Notes under the pieces: generated by a model
What the model was told of the DNA's origin: nothing
Seen by the model: only the letters and a program-made list of their open reading frames with translations
Databases searched by the model: none
Assembly (NCBI GenBank): GCA_036897445.1
Contig: JAYMTL010000175.1
Span: forward strand, 1-31,195
DNA from: Pelargonium tetragonum
Taxonomy: Eukaryota > Streptophyta > Magnoliopsida > Geraniales > Geraniaceae
Direction of reading: 5' to 3'
DNA length: 31,195 nucleotides
Position numbers and translations under genes: made by a program
Shown here: one piece after another, positions 12,474 through 24,866 of the stretch
Numbering within the stretch: position 1 is the first letter of the stretch
Layout of the letters: each line of letters begins with the position of its first letter

Positions 12474-15199
12474 AAGGAAATCCCTATATTATTAGTCCAA
12501 AAGACAAAGCTAGACTTCTCACAAAAGGAGTTTCTTTTCTTTACTAATTCAAACTTTATAGAAAATTGGAACAAGCGCTATTGAATTGATAAGATATACT
12601 ATTTGAAAAATGACATTAACAAGTACCTACAATATCCTGTTACTCTCATTAGGCAGGGCAGATAATTCACTTACAAAGCTTTTATAGGAATTCCTTAAAT
12701 AAAATCCCAAAAGAATCCCCCTTTAATTTAACTCTTATTTGTAATACGAAAATCTTTTATAGGCTCCGGATTTTTTTAATTGATTTCCTTCATTTTCTTA
12801 AGTTTATTTACTGTGAGAGGATTCTTAAAACAAAGACTTCAGAACTAAGATCTTTTAGAATATTAAGAACCTCCGCTTCCAAGAAATCCGGAGTTTTATA
12901 TATAATTTAGGGATGTTTCCTTGTAGAATGGGACTTTCCTAAATTAATTTAATAGTAAAAAGTTTCTACAATTACAAAGAAATCCTTCTATATGTGTGTC
13001 CTTTTACTAAATGACACCCTAAAAAAGGGACTCTATATTCATTAACTAGTAAAACTACTGCTTTTACGCTTATATAAATGTACGAAACCCAATCCGAGCC
13101 AAAGCAATCTTGTTAGGAACACTTCTCCTAATATAACTATACGGATAATTTACAGAAGCACATACTCCCGGGTTCTTTTATTTCTTTTATAAAAACTATC
13201 TATTAAGGAAACAAAAGAAAATATATTAAAAAGGTTCCCCCAAGAATCAAAGAATATTAGAAATCTTCCGAAGTATATGCCCAAATCACAATAAAAATAG
13301 ATAATGAATATACAGGGAAAACGGAACGGTTGCGATCTTTAAGAGCGTATAATTAATCTTGGTTTTATTAGGTTGTTTAAGCCATTAGAGAATGAAAGAT
13401 AAAGATTACTTAGATTTTTAATTAAGTAAATAGCGTTCTTTGTAGACATTAAAGTTAAACTTTAACCGTTTATTAGCTAAATATTCAAAGAACAAATTTC
13501 AATGGAGTCTTTATTATAAGGACCTTACTATCAATTAGACGCCTAAAAAGCTGAGAATGATCCCTTATAAGTTAGTCAAAGCCCAACTAAGTATAAATAG
13601 TAAACAAAAGGCACTCTTGTAAAGAAATAAATAGAATTGGCTGCACAGTTTTTACGGGCTTGTTACTTAGTCAAAAGGTGTTGCAGTTGTTAAAAAGCGT
13701 ATTCGGGCAAGTTAGAGATACCTACGTATTTAGATTTTGTATTGTAACCTTCCTAAATAAAAGCTCTTAAACAAAATGTTGCCTATAGGTGTTACATAGA
13801 GTAATTCTAGCGAGACTGCTAACCCGAAAGCTTTCTCTTAGTATAAGTAAAACCTTTCAATACTCAGAGTGGTACCGCTACCCACAGCTATTCCTTTTTA
13901 TTTAAGAAGACTCAGTTGCAGTAAATTGGTATAGACTTACTGCTGTACCTATTTATTATGCCCGAATCTCCTTATTAGAACCAAAAGCCAAAGCTGCAAC
14001 TATTGAAAAAGACTGAAATTGAAAGCAAAAAATCTCCCATAAGAATACAAGAGACCTCTTTATTCTAACAAAAGTGGAGACGCTTAAAAAGTATCCTAAC
14101 AAGGCAGTCTCCTGAGAGAAATATAACAACAACTAACTTAGTTATTTTTTTATCACATGTCCATAAGGATCCTTTTTGGGAGGAGGTCTATAGCGGACAA
14201 GAGAAGAATCTAATTAAGTATGGTCATTTCAAATTGTAGGCTTGAGTCTTACTAAAAATGCTATTGAATTTTTTTTGTACTGGTGCGTAGTATATCCTTA
14301 CTCTTATCCATTTTTGGTACAAGTTTACACGGCTAAATAAACTTTTCTATACTATAATATATGCTACAATGCAAGCGAGATTTTTTGATGACAGATATAC
14401 CTTAAAATTTCCCTAGGTTAGATAGGTCTTCCTCAAGGGGTTTACTCGGCATTTTCCTGTAAAGTAAAATCCTTTTTTGATGAATAGAACTTCCTTAAAA
14501 TTTATAACAAGGATAAGTAGAGGGCGGCTTTTTAATTTCAAGTGAGTTAAAACCCTCCTAAATTTTCTTTTTTGTGTGCCTGGAGTGTAGTTAAAAACCT
14601 GAGAAGGCTATTACCTTATCTGTTTTCTAAGGTCCCTGTTTGACTGGAATAAGTGTGCGAGAATTTAAGTCTAAGTATGGATTGCCTCAAGGAAATCTAT
14701 GTTTAGTCTTTGAATGAATTACCTATTAGATATTAGTCCTAAACTCTTTGGAAAATCCTAGCCGATTCGCATTACCCTTATATATGAATATGACGCAGAT
14801 ATTCCGCCGAAGCTCATCCTAAACCTGAAACTAAGCGGAATACTTGAGACTCTAAGATAAGAATAGAAAATAACTGGGAAAAGTACTAACCTCACTTTGC
14901 TTTTTTCTCCCTAAAACGAAGCCCCTTTAGAGGTATAACCTGTGTTGTAAATACACCCCGTTGCTATATTAAGAATTAAGAGCACTGCAACTTGCCTCTT
15001 GTAGGAATTGGGGCTTTCAGGCTCCCCTTCAGATTATTGGGTTTGGTATCTTTTTTGTACAGAAATCCTGCGCAGTCACTCTTGTAAATTGCCAATATCA
15101 AGGGGTATTAGCTTCCCTAGGATTTTTTGTGATGCTTTTAAATATGCCCAAGATCAACCAAATAAAGACTTTTTTTAAGTCAGAAAAAGGATACAATAA

Positions 15200-15254
15200 G
15201 AATAAAATACTATGCTAGAGAGGTTTCTTTCAGAGTCTCTAGTGAAAGTTTTCC
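15200..15254 (+). repeat. Diverged direct repeat, copy 1
   Basis: Two blocks match the region at 24071-24216. The first, 15216-15230, is a perfect 15-base match to 24089-24103, with similar AT-rich sequence upstream in both copies. The second, 15234-15254, matches 24197-24216 with one base gap and one substitution. The blocks are 3 bases apart here but 93 bases apart in the other copy, so that copy seems to have gained sequence or this one lost it. I recognise no coding function in either. Confidence 0.6.
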
Positions 15255-17587
15255 GTAGCTAAGCTTGTAGTAAATTAAAAGGCAGAGCTTATGTCGAGGC
15301 CCTATAGTCTAATATTATACAAAAAGAATTTTTTCTCTAAATCGACAAGTACTATAGGTCACTAGTAGTTAATGTAGTAGGATCCTTATTCCATTTGACA
15401 ATTGTAAGAGAATCCATAGAGTCGCTGACTAGTAATAATACAACGAGTAGTTAAAAAATCTGTTATGTACTAGACCCTTTTTTGGAATTTGAATGAAAAT
15501 ATGAACTACAAAAACCTCACTTGTAACGAAGCCCCACATAAAGTACATAAAGGAACCCCCACTACTTTTCTATACTGTTGTAAATCCTCTATGTTTACTT
15601 ACAAATTTTAATGAAAGGGGCTCCTTTAGTCCCAAAATAAAATAATACTTGCTTTGAGGACTTCCTTCTAAGTAAAAGTGCTGTATTAGAACACCTGTAA
15701 TTTAGGCGCCAGCCTGTGCTATAATGAACTCACAATTTAATACTAGGGTTGTTTGAAAACTTATTTTTAAAAGAATCCTGGAATCCCTTAGTGCTATAAA
15801 TTCGTGCCCGCGTTATATAACGAATTTCTAAGGCCTCCTAGTTTTATCACATTTTATTTTAACGGAGGTAGGATTTTTTTTCTACGCTTTGTAATTTTAC
15901 TAAATATTTTCTTTCATTCTTATTTTTTGGAAGGTGTTCTAGTTGAAACTAAATAACTTTAACACTCGGCGGAAAGAAACGAAACAAAGGGATAGCTCCT
16001 TTAATATAGAATAGAATAATCCCTAAGACGTAATAAAAATACAATTAAAAATGAAGTATGCTTTATAGAGCTCCTTATTAGGGTTTAGACTTTAAGTTAA
16101 GTAAGGAAGGGGCATACCCTTTACCAATACAAAACTAAATGTAGAGAGATATACTTAGAAAAAGCAAAGCTTCTCCCGTATCTCGTTTAAGTAGAATACC
16201 TTACTAATTTTAAGGAGCAAGGTTAGTGCCTTTTAGGGTATTTTAAAGTCTAGAAAAAGGGAAAGCGCTTCAAATATCTTGGTATCAGTAGTAAGGAAGA
16301 ATTCCTTTAGTATAAATAAGGTTAACTTTGAGCGGAGATAGCCGGGACAAAACTTCCCTTTTTTGTGAGAAGGCTTAATTAGCAAGTGTTTAATGTCGCG
16401 CAGTCAGGAGACTCATGTTAAACAAAGCCCTTTGCCTACTTCTCTGCACAATTACTAGGATTTCTGATCTTCTTTATTTCATTTACCGCGTGATGCGAAG
16501 CAATACAAAAAGTCCTTTATTACCCCTACCCTAACTCCATAACCTAAGGATTTCATTCCTTAACTACTTGTTCTTGGCTTTTTTTAGATTTAATCCTCTC
16601 TACTGCTTTTCCTAATAAGCGCCCCACGATAGTCGTAAAGTCCCCTGTCATTGATATTACTATAGATCCAAAGGCTGAGTAAGCACTGTAAAAATATTAA
16701 AATCAAGCAAGAGAGCTCAACTTGTGCTAAGTATTCTCGTTATGGAAAAGGGTTAGCCGAAGCTTAATATATTATATAGTTCTTAATAAAGAATAATAAA
16801 CTTACGTACACATTAGAACCTTAAATAAAAAGATTTTTGAGTACTTTGAAGGTAAATTATACTCTGCCGGCTACTTTTTTTGGACTTTCCTAACTACACT
16901 TACCACTTGACTAAGACTTTTTTTACTACTCAAAAGGGGATTTCTACTTCATCTGGCATTCAACACTCATTGGTTGTTAAAGTCTTTGGTATAGACCTTC
17001 TAAGAGGGTGCTTTTTAAGTAAAAAGACTTCCATATAATTAAATTAAACTTTTAGTAAATCTCAAAAATCTTTGGGGAAGACTGCTAGCTAGAATTTTTC
17101 TTAATTTTATTAATCTGCCATGTTGTGTTAGAATGTATTCAATTTAGAAAAAAGATATTCTAGGGCTATTTCCGCGCGATAAAACCTACCTCCAAAGCCT
17201 CTGAGCAAACCCCCCTAGTCTCTTGAATTAACTGTATATTGGTTTAACAAAAAAAGTACTCTATCAATATCAAAAAGGTAGGTTTGTACTCTTTTTACCT
17301 AAATAATAGTAAAGTCCGGGAAAGACTATATGCAATAGATTTTTCTTAAGTCTGTTATTGGAAGGTATACTACTAAAATAGCCCATTGCTGGAGTCTTCG
17401 CCCATTAGGAAAACTTTAATTACAGGTTTTTACAAATAAGGCTTTGCAGTATCGGATATTCCAGGGTTTCAGGCTAGCCAGTTTCAGAAAGTGAATAAAA
17501 TAAAGAAATTGAACATTTTCTTTTATTCTTAGGGAACCTCTAAAGCTAGCTAAACTCCTTTCTTTAAAGCACCCGCGTTTTACACCT

Positions 17588-17613
17588 GAAATCCCTTATT
17601 TCATAGGGATTTC
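17588..17613. repeat. Perfect 9-bp hairpin
   Basis: GAAATCCCT at 17588-17596 pairs fully with AGGGATTTC at 17605-17613, around an 8-nt loop. No gene lies beside it, so a role as an RNA 3' end or processing signal cannot be judged. Confidence 0.6.
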
Positions 17614-18686
17614 CTAAACCTTTATACAAATTACTTGTTTAGAAAGTTTCTAATTTCAAAAGCTTTATTCTTCAAGATCCTTGGCATAAATCTGGGCTTC
17701 AGAACATTAGGGATTCCTTACACAGATGTTGAATATTCCTAAATAAAAATACAAAAGCAAGACTTCTCATATTAAAAAATTAGAAAGTAGATGAATATCC
17801 GCTGAAATTAGAACCCTTTTGACCAAAGTGAAAGTAGCTAGAGTGAGAGCCCTGTCTCAAAGAGAATAACAAATTAAAAATCTCAGGATCCTGTTTAAAA
17901 TCTATACAAGACAATCCTACTAAAATTTTAGGTTATCCTCGTTTTCTACATTTCAATGCTAGATGTCTCCTACAGTTACGCATTCTTTGAGAGTGCAATA
18001 GCCCTTATCTAATAGATACCTCTAAAAAAGCAAACCTATTTACTAGAAAAACCTAAGAACTGTAGGAACACGCGACCTAGACCCCCATTAAGCCTTTTTT
18101 TCCTAATTTGATTGATACTCAGATAACACAAATCTTAAGAAATAAAAATAAGAGGCTATAAAACAGCTAAGAATACTGTCGCAGTAATTTTAAGGGCGAA
18201 TGTCCCTATCCCCTTCTTTTACAGGGTCGGGAATTTTTTACTTTATTAAGAATTAAAAGATAGTACAAATTATTTGTTATTATAATTTACGTCGGAGTCT
18301 CCGCCCTTATTAAGATCTCGAAAAGGGCTTTTCTTTATAATGTGAATAAAGTTAGGAAATCTTTCTATATAAAAAGGGGAGTCCCAGCAAAGTACAATGC
18401 CCAAATAAAGAAGCTCCTTCGTCTCCTATCGGGTATCCCCTATTCTTCATCTTCAAAAAATCCTTTAAACTGCCAAAAATAGAAGTTCACCTTACCCCAT
18501 TATTCTTGTTTAATCATGCTCCTTTTGATCTGATATTGACCTTTTTTTACTCTGACTTTTCACTTGTTAAATTAGAAATCCTCTTTGCTATTATTTAGCT
18601 AATATTATATTGCTTTATAGAGTTTTCCTAGGTATTCGTCCCGAAGAAAATAAAGCTCTCTTATAGAACAGTATAATTCGGAACTC

Positions 18687-18705
18687 CTATAACCGGAGGT
18701 TATAG
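18687..18705. repeat. Perfect 8-bp hairpin with 3-nt loop
   Basis: CTATAACC at 18687-18694 pairs fully with GGTTATAG at 18698-18705, around the loop GGA. It is compact and uninterrupted, and no gene lies beside it. Confidence 0.6.
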
Positions 18706-20239
18706 CCTTAAATACTTAACAAATTGAGAGCTGGAAACCAGCAAACTATCTTTACTTCCACATTATCTAGCCCAAAAAGTACAAATTTCTTTAATTTAGG
18801 CAGAACCCTGACCCTTTCCTGTTATACTGTAACTCTAAGTTCACTTTAAATCTCAGGCAGTTTTATTCTTTATAAAGATTTTTTAAGTACCCTTATAAAT
18901 CAGATTATAGGCAAGTTAAGGGAAAAAGAATCTCCTCACTCAGGAAGTTATAACCTTTCTTAGATAAAGTTTGTATAGTCTTTTATTGGCTTTGGTTCCA
19001 ATTCTAGATTAAAACGCTTTCACTTAGTAGACTTGAAGTGACCTTATATATACAAGGGCTCCCGCGGCTTTGAGAATACTTGTAATTAAAGGAAAGGGTG
19101 GAAACCGACATAGCGGGCTAAAAATTCTTTACAAAGTATATCCTGATCGGGATTCAATATACTTAATTTACTCAAACGGACAAGCTGCTAGGTTTCAACT
19201 TTAGGAGTGGCGAATAAAATAATAAGTGTTTGCTTTTTATGGTTATTAGAAATTTTCTTTCTAGGATTTTTCTATATTCATTCCCAGATTTATTAGACTT
19301 TTATGGGGTCCCATAAGAGAAACCTAACATAGTGTAGAGTGTTCTTAAACCGCAGGGGCTTTTCCTAGCGCCCCGTATCTTGAGAAAGCGACTAAGGGAA
19401 TCCTGTCCCGGAATATCTATACGAGACCTCTCTCCAATCTAATCGGAATCCCGCTTTAAAAAGTCGAAACGAATTGAAAAGTCTTGAAAGAAAGTGCCCA
19501 GATACCAATCCTAGATTTCCGGGTTTTATGAAATTATTAAATCCTGCTTACTTTACATCAGTACACGCGATAGGGAACCGCTAACTTAAGGAGCTCGTTT
19601 AGGTAGGGAAAAAGCTTTCCTTTTATCTTTTATAATATTATAATAGGCAAGTCTATTAGTTTTAATGGGGAGCCTCCGTTTCTTTTTGTTTTGTTTAATT
19701 CTTTAGAGAGTCTCTCTCAGAGGTTAGTTTTTATTAGGATGATATTGCTTTAATATAAAGTTCAAAAAAAGAGCAGCGAATCCTTTGTTTTGGTAGCTAA
19801 TTTCTTCCAGTACAAGTAAGTATGCTCGTTGAAACTTCTTTATTTATAAAATAGACTTTTTTCACAAGTAGCTAATCAAGAAAGTCAAGACAAGAAGAAC
19901 CCCCAAATATTTACAGGGAATCCCGCGGGTTTTTCCGCCTAACCAAAACCCGTTATTTGGAAGTCTTTTACTTAATCCTTTAATTACCTTAGTCGAAATT
20001 TCAAAGTCTAAAACAGGGCTTTTCCCTAGATTTGAACCTTTGAAATAGAGGCTAAAAAAAGACTGAAAAGCATGGGACTTGAACCCACAGCTTAGTCTTA
20101 GTAGTTTTGTTAAAAATCCTTATAAGTTATTAAGATTAAGCTGAAAGAAGTCAAAGTTGGGTAAGGTATTCTGTTCTATCTACAATACTCTATTGATTGC
20201 AATTATCTCCCCTCGTTACACTGCAGTTGGGAAGAATAA

Positions 20240-20520
20240 CGATTACCAATCACTATGAAGTCTCCTCTATATATCTATATTAGGAGTAACAGCAGGGAAG
20301 AGGAGGACTATGCCTTAAGAGACTATAACTACTAGGGGAATATAAAGAAGAGTAATACCACATTAACTACAGGCTGCTGTAGGGCTATAAGACGGGTATG
20401 CTGAAGACTGAAGAGTAGAGGAGGCACAGCTTATAATAAGGCACTACTAGGACCTATAAGAAAGGTAGTATACGTAAAGGGGATAGGCAAGGGAGGAGTT
20501 TTTACCCTAAACTCTAGGAA
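20240..20520. other. Purine-rich patch of foreign composition
   Basis: Composition changes sharply near 20240 and again near 20520. Inside, the plus strand is rich in AG, GG and TA steps and nearly lacks the T runs that mark the flanks. It reads like decayed repeat or mobile-element DNA, perhaps of nuclear origin, but no domain is recognisable and I could not find its ends or terminal repeats. I make no family assignment. Confidence 0.35.
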
Positions 20521-21599
20521 AGGAATTCTCTGTTGTTAGTAAGACAAAGGGGCTCTTAATACTTGATAGGAGACTCTTTACAGGGGCCGGTCCCGCTTCT
20601 CGCAGAATACTATATCTTGTCTTAGAAGTCTATATATAACATGCTTTGAACCCCCTCATCAATTGATAACTAGGGGAGCCCCCTTCTTGAAGACCCTTCT
20701 CAGAGTCTGATCACAGCAGCCATGAATTCAAGGAAAAAACTAATCTCTTATTTACGTACTACAAGGAATCCTAGGTATCCTGTAGAGGGTGAGTAGGACA
20801 CTCTGGCCTCATATTAATTAAAATGAATCTAATGCAAATACAAAAATTCCTAATACTAATCCCCTTTGTTTCGAGAGTAGGTGCTTATAATAAAGCAATC
20901 CCTAGTTGACAATGTCAAAAATTTCAAGCTATCTGTTCCGAAGAAGTCTTATAGGAACCCTGACTCTTATCTTAGTAGAGTCTTTCTGAAAAGTGGTCGT
21001 TTAGTCTTGGTTAGTATATAAGCCCCTCTGTAAGAAGAGTTTGATTGTTTTGTAGTTATCCAAGGCAGGTTTTTCGAAGGGTCTCCTATGTGACTGGGTT
21101 TAATAATAAAAGCTTGATTTTCTTACGCCGTGTCTTAACTATAACCTACATCCCTTTTTAAAAACGGGTAATCGCTTTTTCAATAATCCCGCTAGGTTCT
21201 TCGTCTCTATAAAGTTCAAGTAAGAATATTTGTATCCGAAACTGGAATCTGAAAAAGAAAAAGTAAGGAAACAGAAGATATTATTAGTTGAAAACGTCTC
21301 CTAAAGCCTTTTGCGCAAGCGTCGGAGTCTACATTTCAGAGTATAAGGTAAGATATATAACTTGGATAACGGGTAGGTTTTGCTGCCAGATGCCTTTCAA
21401 TTTGGCAGTTTCCTTTTGTATCAGGATTAATAGGGTTCTTTGTTTAGCGTAGGTATTATTATAAAGTCTATGCATAGGGGTTCCGCTAGAGCTCCTACCT
21501 AACAGAGGTAAGTAAATCAAAATCAAGGTCAATAGAAGCTGGTAGGGCAAAGTAAGTAGAATATTCAAAAAACTATATTACATTAAACCTCCTTTACTA
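20521..21599. other. Spacer between two odd patches
   Basis: No gene is recognised. The minus-strand open frame 21329-21568 (79 codons) starts with ATG and encodes a leucine-rich N-terminus that could be a membrane segment, followed by a polar stretch. It resembles nothing I know, and a frame this long is expected by chance here. It is the only open frame in this stretch worth noting. Confidence 0.45.
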
Positions 21600-22350
21600 C
21601 GTGCCAGCCGGTAACACAGGCACTATCCCAACCTCTCTAAGCAAGCTTACCTCCAAACGGATAAGCGGATAAGAACAGAAGGCCTTGAGGGAATACACCT
21701 TTATACAGTCTATACTATTTATACAATATAGAACTACTAACTACCTAATACAAGGTAAACAATAATACCTATTCTATTAAACATTCTTAACTAAATAAAG
21801 TAATACAAGTACTTTTTTGTTATGATATGAAGAACTACAAATTCTTTTCCTTATACTATATACAATAGCTACAATAAGACATAAGCCCATAACCACGTAA
21901 TCTATAACTCTAGTACAACTCCCGCCGCCCCTTCTAAAACAAGGTAAAGAAACAGGTAAAACATAACTATATATGTTTAAGGATGCATCCCCTGTAACTG
22001 TGTCCCTACAATACCTATAACAATAATTAAGTAAGACTTTTTTGACTTTTAAGAGTAATACAATACTATAAAAATGACTTTACTATCCTATAACTAGAAT
22101 TACTAATTACTATAATATTCTAAAATAATCTAATAAGTAACTGCTTTAAGAACTACACTTAGCCCCAAAGAAACCTTAGAAGAATAAGACCTATACCCAC
22201 TCCATTAGGTTACAGTACTAGTTATATAATACAGAAGCTACATATAGCTCCTAATAATAAAGGCCTAGCTAAGATCCTGTTACAGCTAGCCCACAACAAA
22301 CAACAAAGCCTGGTAAGTCATGAGTAGAACAAGAAATGAATAAGTCTAAG
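21600..22350. other. G-poor, TA-rich patch, similar in style to 8400-8850
   Basis: From about 21700 to 22330 the plus strand is poor in G and crowded with TA, CTA and ACA steps. The string AGTAATACAA occurs at about 21800 and in the patch near 8640, with a near copy at about 22045. The patch looks inserted rather than drifted from its flanks. No coding signal or terminal repeats were found. Decayed mobile-element or nuclear DNA is one explanation; simple AT-rich drift is another. Confidence 0.35.
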
Positions 22351-22935
22351 TCAAAAAGAAGTAAGCCCTCCTAAAATTCCCCTTTTTTGCATTTGATTAA
22401 ATGACATTCTAGAATCCCCTTTTTATAAGGCGAGGGCTTCGTTTATTACACCAAGATATAAGGAAGCCTTTTAATTACTTGTTTTAGGAATTGGAAACAA
22501 AAGAACCTTAAAACTCCTTATCCTTAGATTGCTTTCAATTAAATACTTTAAAGGGCTAAGAAATAGGGAGTACAAATGAATTAGTAGAACAACGCGAAGG
22601 TTTATATCCAGAATTTCTTTTTTTTACAGTTCCGGTACCAAGAAGTTTGAGCTTTTTAACACCCGTTTTACTATATCATTTTCTTGAATAGCTTGCTTTA
22701 GAGATGCAAAAGAATCGAGGAATTTAGGTTGGGCAAATAGTTATATCCGTATAGGTGGATCAGCTAGAAAGTGCAGGCTACAAAAGAGGGGATAAAACCA
22801 AGCGAGGCGCAAGGCGGGGCTTCCAAATAGAGTTTATCCGAAGTACCCTTTTTAGGTTATGAGTATTTGGATAAATAAAAGGGGGAAGTAGCCGGGAAGT
22901 ACTAAAGTTAATTCGATTCATATTCCCAGGGCTTA

Positions 22936-22969
22936 AATTCACTTTATATGTGGATAATATAAAGGAATT
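22936..22969. repeat. 13-bp hairpin with one bulge
   Basis: CTTTATAT at 22942-22949 pairs fully with ATATAAAG at 22957-22964 around a 7-nt loop. Past a single bulged A at 22941, AATTC at 22936-22940 pairs with GAATT at 22965-22969. It is one of the longer stems in the window. Its sequence is AT-rich, so its stability is moderate. Confidence 0.6.
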
Positions 22970-24070
22970 CCTGTATTAGCAAAGAAGCAGTTGTTCATTA
23001 TACACCTTTCTATTCTTTTTTTATTACAGCTAGCGACAAGTTTAGTTGCCTTCGATCAACGGGCAGATCCAGTCAATCTCCTTGGTTTCCTTAATTACAT
23101 TACCTTAGTTTCAATAAAAAAGCTAATAAGAACCCTGACAGGGCTTCATCAAGAGGGGGTTAATACTACACTAACTTAGAGTCAGAATAATATCCTGGTA
23201 CATAAATAAAGGCTTAAAGAATACCTTGCGGTGACCCTAATAAAAGAAAAGGTTAAGAACCCTTTTAGTGAATTCGAACCTGTGATATATACGAACCGAG
23301 CTGTTTTTTTTTAGAAAGCATACCCATAAGAGCCAGGCCCCTTTTATTATAACTCGCCAATATTTTCAAGTAGTTTAGATAGGTATAGGTATCAAAGTGA
23401 AATTAAGAGCTCCTTCCCGGGCTACTTTTTACTACAGTTCTAATTCGAAGTAAGTCCGAGACCCAAACCTTAGGTTAAAGGATTTGCTTTATTTGAAGAT
23501 CGGGATAGAGGGGTTACTGGTCTGGTATAAATGGAAAACAATTCTCGGTTGCTTTAACATTAACATGTATAGGTGTTTATTAAATTTAAGTTATAAACTC
23601 CAGTATAACAATTCGGTGATTAGAGATTCTTCATTCATGATTGGAGTTACTTCACATGTTATATTTCTAAAAAAACAGCAATTTACTCCAACGGAGGCCC
23701 CTAGAGCGCAGAGCTGTCAAAACCCAGTTGAGATTAATACACCAAGAAACGCTCTCGATAAACATAAAACCAAGACTGTGATTCTATTCTTTACTGCGTA
23801 CAAAAAATAGGCAGTAGGATTCCCCGCAAATGTTAAGTTGTAAGGAAATTGCTATCCAAAAGTGTCGTTTAAACTCGATATAGGCCAGGAAAAGAGCCCT
23901 ACAGCAAGGATTTTAACTGCAAGCTCCATGGATAGACTAGGACGGAGTTTTCTTAATTATCTTTATAAGGGGAATCGCCTCTTTTCCAAATTTCAAATTT
24001 TTTTCGAAATAGACCGGGCTTTTAAGAATTAAGCAATCCTTATAGAGTAGTCGCTAGGTTGGTCCCTATG

Positions 24071-24216
24071 TATATAATAAATATATGATAGAGAGGTTTC
24101 TTTTGCAGCTTCAAAGGGCTTAACCCCTGACTACAGGAAAGACCTTAAAGGGGTTCTGAATATTAATATAGACTCCCTTTTACTCAGGTTCCTCTCAGTC
24201 TCAGTGTAAGTTTTCC
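24071..24216 (+). repeat. Diverged direct repeat, copy 2
   Basis: This is the partner of 15200-15254. The block 24089-24103 is identical to 15216-15230, and the block 24197-24216 matches 15234-15254 with one gap and one substitution. The 93 bases between the blocks have no counterpart in copy 1. Loss or gain of sequence between matching blocks suits an old duplication in non-coding DNA. Confidence 0.6.
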
Positions 24217-24454
24217 TTGCGAAGTTAGGATACAAGCCCCCTTCCAGGTATTGAATTTTTTATAGTACCAATCCTCAACTTAAGTCAATTTCTATAAAGA
24301 GGGAGCTCCATTCTATCTTAGATTGTACTTTTTTAGTATCTTAGTCTCGAGGTTGTCGCGTAGTTATTCCGGGAGCACTTAAAACGGGTTAGCCCATAGC
24401 GATTTTGGTAGAAAGTGTTGTTTCTTTAAGGAGCCTTTGATAGTAGACTTTACA

Positions 24455-24482
24455 CCTTTATCTTGAAACTCCAGTCCCTCAA
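24455..24482 (+). repeat. 28-nt perfect inverted repeat, left arm
   Basis: All 28 bases, beginning CCTTTATCTTG and ending TCCCTCAA, recur exactly in reverse complement at 29616-29643; the match stops cleanly on both sides. A perfect match of this length is not expected by chance in 31 kb. Short repeats of this size are common in plant-type mitochondrial genomes and can recombine at low frequency. Here that would invert the 5.1 kb between the arms. Confidence 0.9.
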
Positions 24483-24866
24483 CGGATAAGGAAGTTTACT
24501 TGCTTTAGAATATAAAGAGCTTTGGACATCCTTATAGTGCTGCAACTGCATTCACCTTCACTTGCAAAGGACTGCGTTACTTACATCTTGCGAATACTAA
24601 ATAAAGAATTCTCAACAAAGAATATAGAATCGGTTTCTGTCTAATACTTTACTGGCTAAGACTAAGAGAGTGCTTTGTCCTTTCGAAGAATCTATTTACA
24701 TCTTACAAGTACCTGCGCCCATTCCATTACAAAGAACAATTTAGCAGCACAGGCTTAGGCCTAGATTCACCTTCGAGAGCAAAGACAGAGCTTTAGGCCT
24801 GCGTGGTATTAGAACTTTGGATTTACTAGTTGGTTACTAAAGTGGTTATAACAACTAAAGTTCACC

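Larger units (their letters stand above)
8851..20239. other. Long gene-free spacer with TA excess
   Basis: This is more than 11 kb without a gene I can recognise. The line 17521-17580, counted by hand, has 6 TA against 1 AT and 1 CA or TG against 4 AC or GT; the line 12301-12360 has about 9 TA against 6 AT. Some lines, for example 13981-14040, do not show the bias, so it is patchy. Open frames at 8851-9081 and 10230-10421 on the minus strand (76 and 63 codons) have no recognisable features. Strong hairpins at 12441, 17588 and 18687 and one copy of a diverged repeat at 15200 are listed separately. GC-rich palindromes GGGCCC and CCCGGG recur in it. Confidence 0.55.
22351..24420. other. Spacer with two weak plus-strand open frames
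   Basis: The open frames at 22991-23179 (62 codons) and 23484-23810 (108 codons, the longest in the window) both begin with TTG, have no visible ribosome-binding context and match no family I know, so I do not call them genes. Near 23271-23290 the minus strand carries a T-loop-like string (AGGTTCGAATTC), but its T stem does not pair and no acceptor was found. A 13-bp hairpin at 22936 and a repeat copy at 24071 are listed separately. Confidence 0.45.

Noticed and set aside
21329-21568. 79-codon minus-strand frame with a leucine-rich N-terminus
   Set aside because: It has an ATG start but no similarity to anything known to me, no conserved context, and a length within chance.
21597-21624. String resembling the small-subunit rRNA 530 loop (ACGTGCCAGC followed by CGGTAACAC)
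   Set aside because: The central AGCCG is absent and neither flank resembles rRNA. It is better explained by chance and a GTGCC/GGCAC inverted pair.
22991-23179. 62-codon open frame with a hydrophobic start
   Set aside because: It has a TTG start, and its short hydrophobic run is what T-rich DNA encodes by default. No family resemblance.
23271-23345. Minus-strand tRNA-like string with AGGTTCGAATTC
   Set aside because: The T stem does not pair, no acceptor stem matches, and a 9-base A run sits where the anticodon arm should be.
23484-23810. Longest open frame, 108 codons, plus strand
   Set aside because: It starts with TTG, has no ribosome-binding or promoter context and no recognisable domain. 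One frame of this length is expected by chance in 31 kb.
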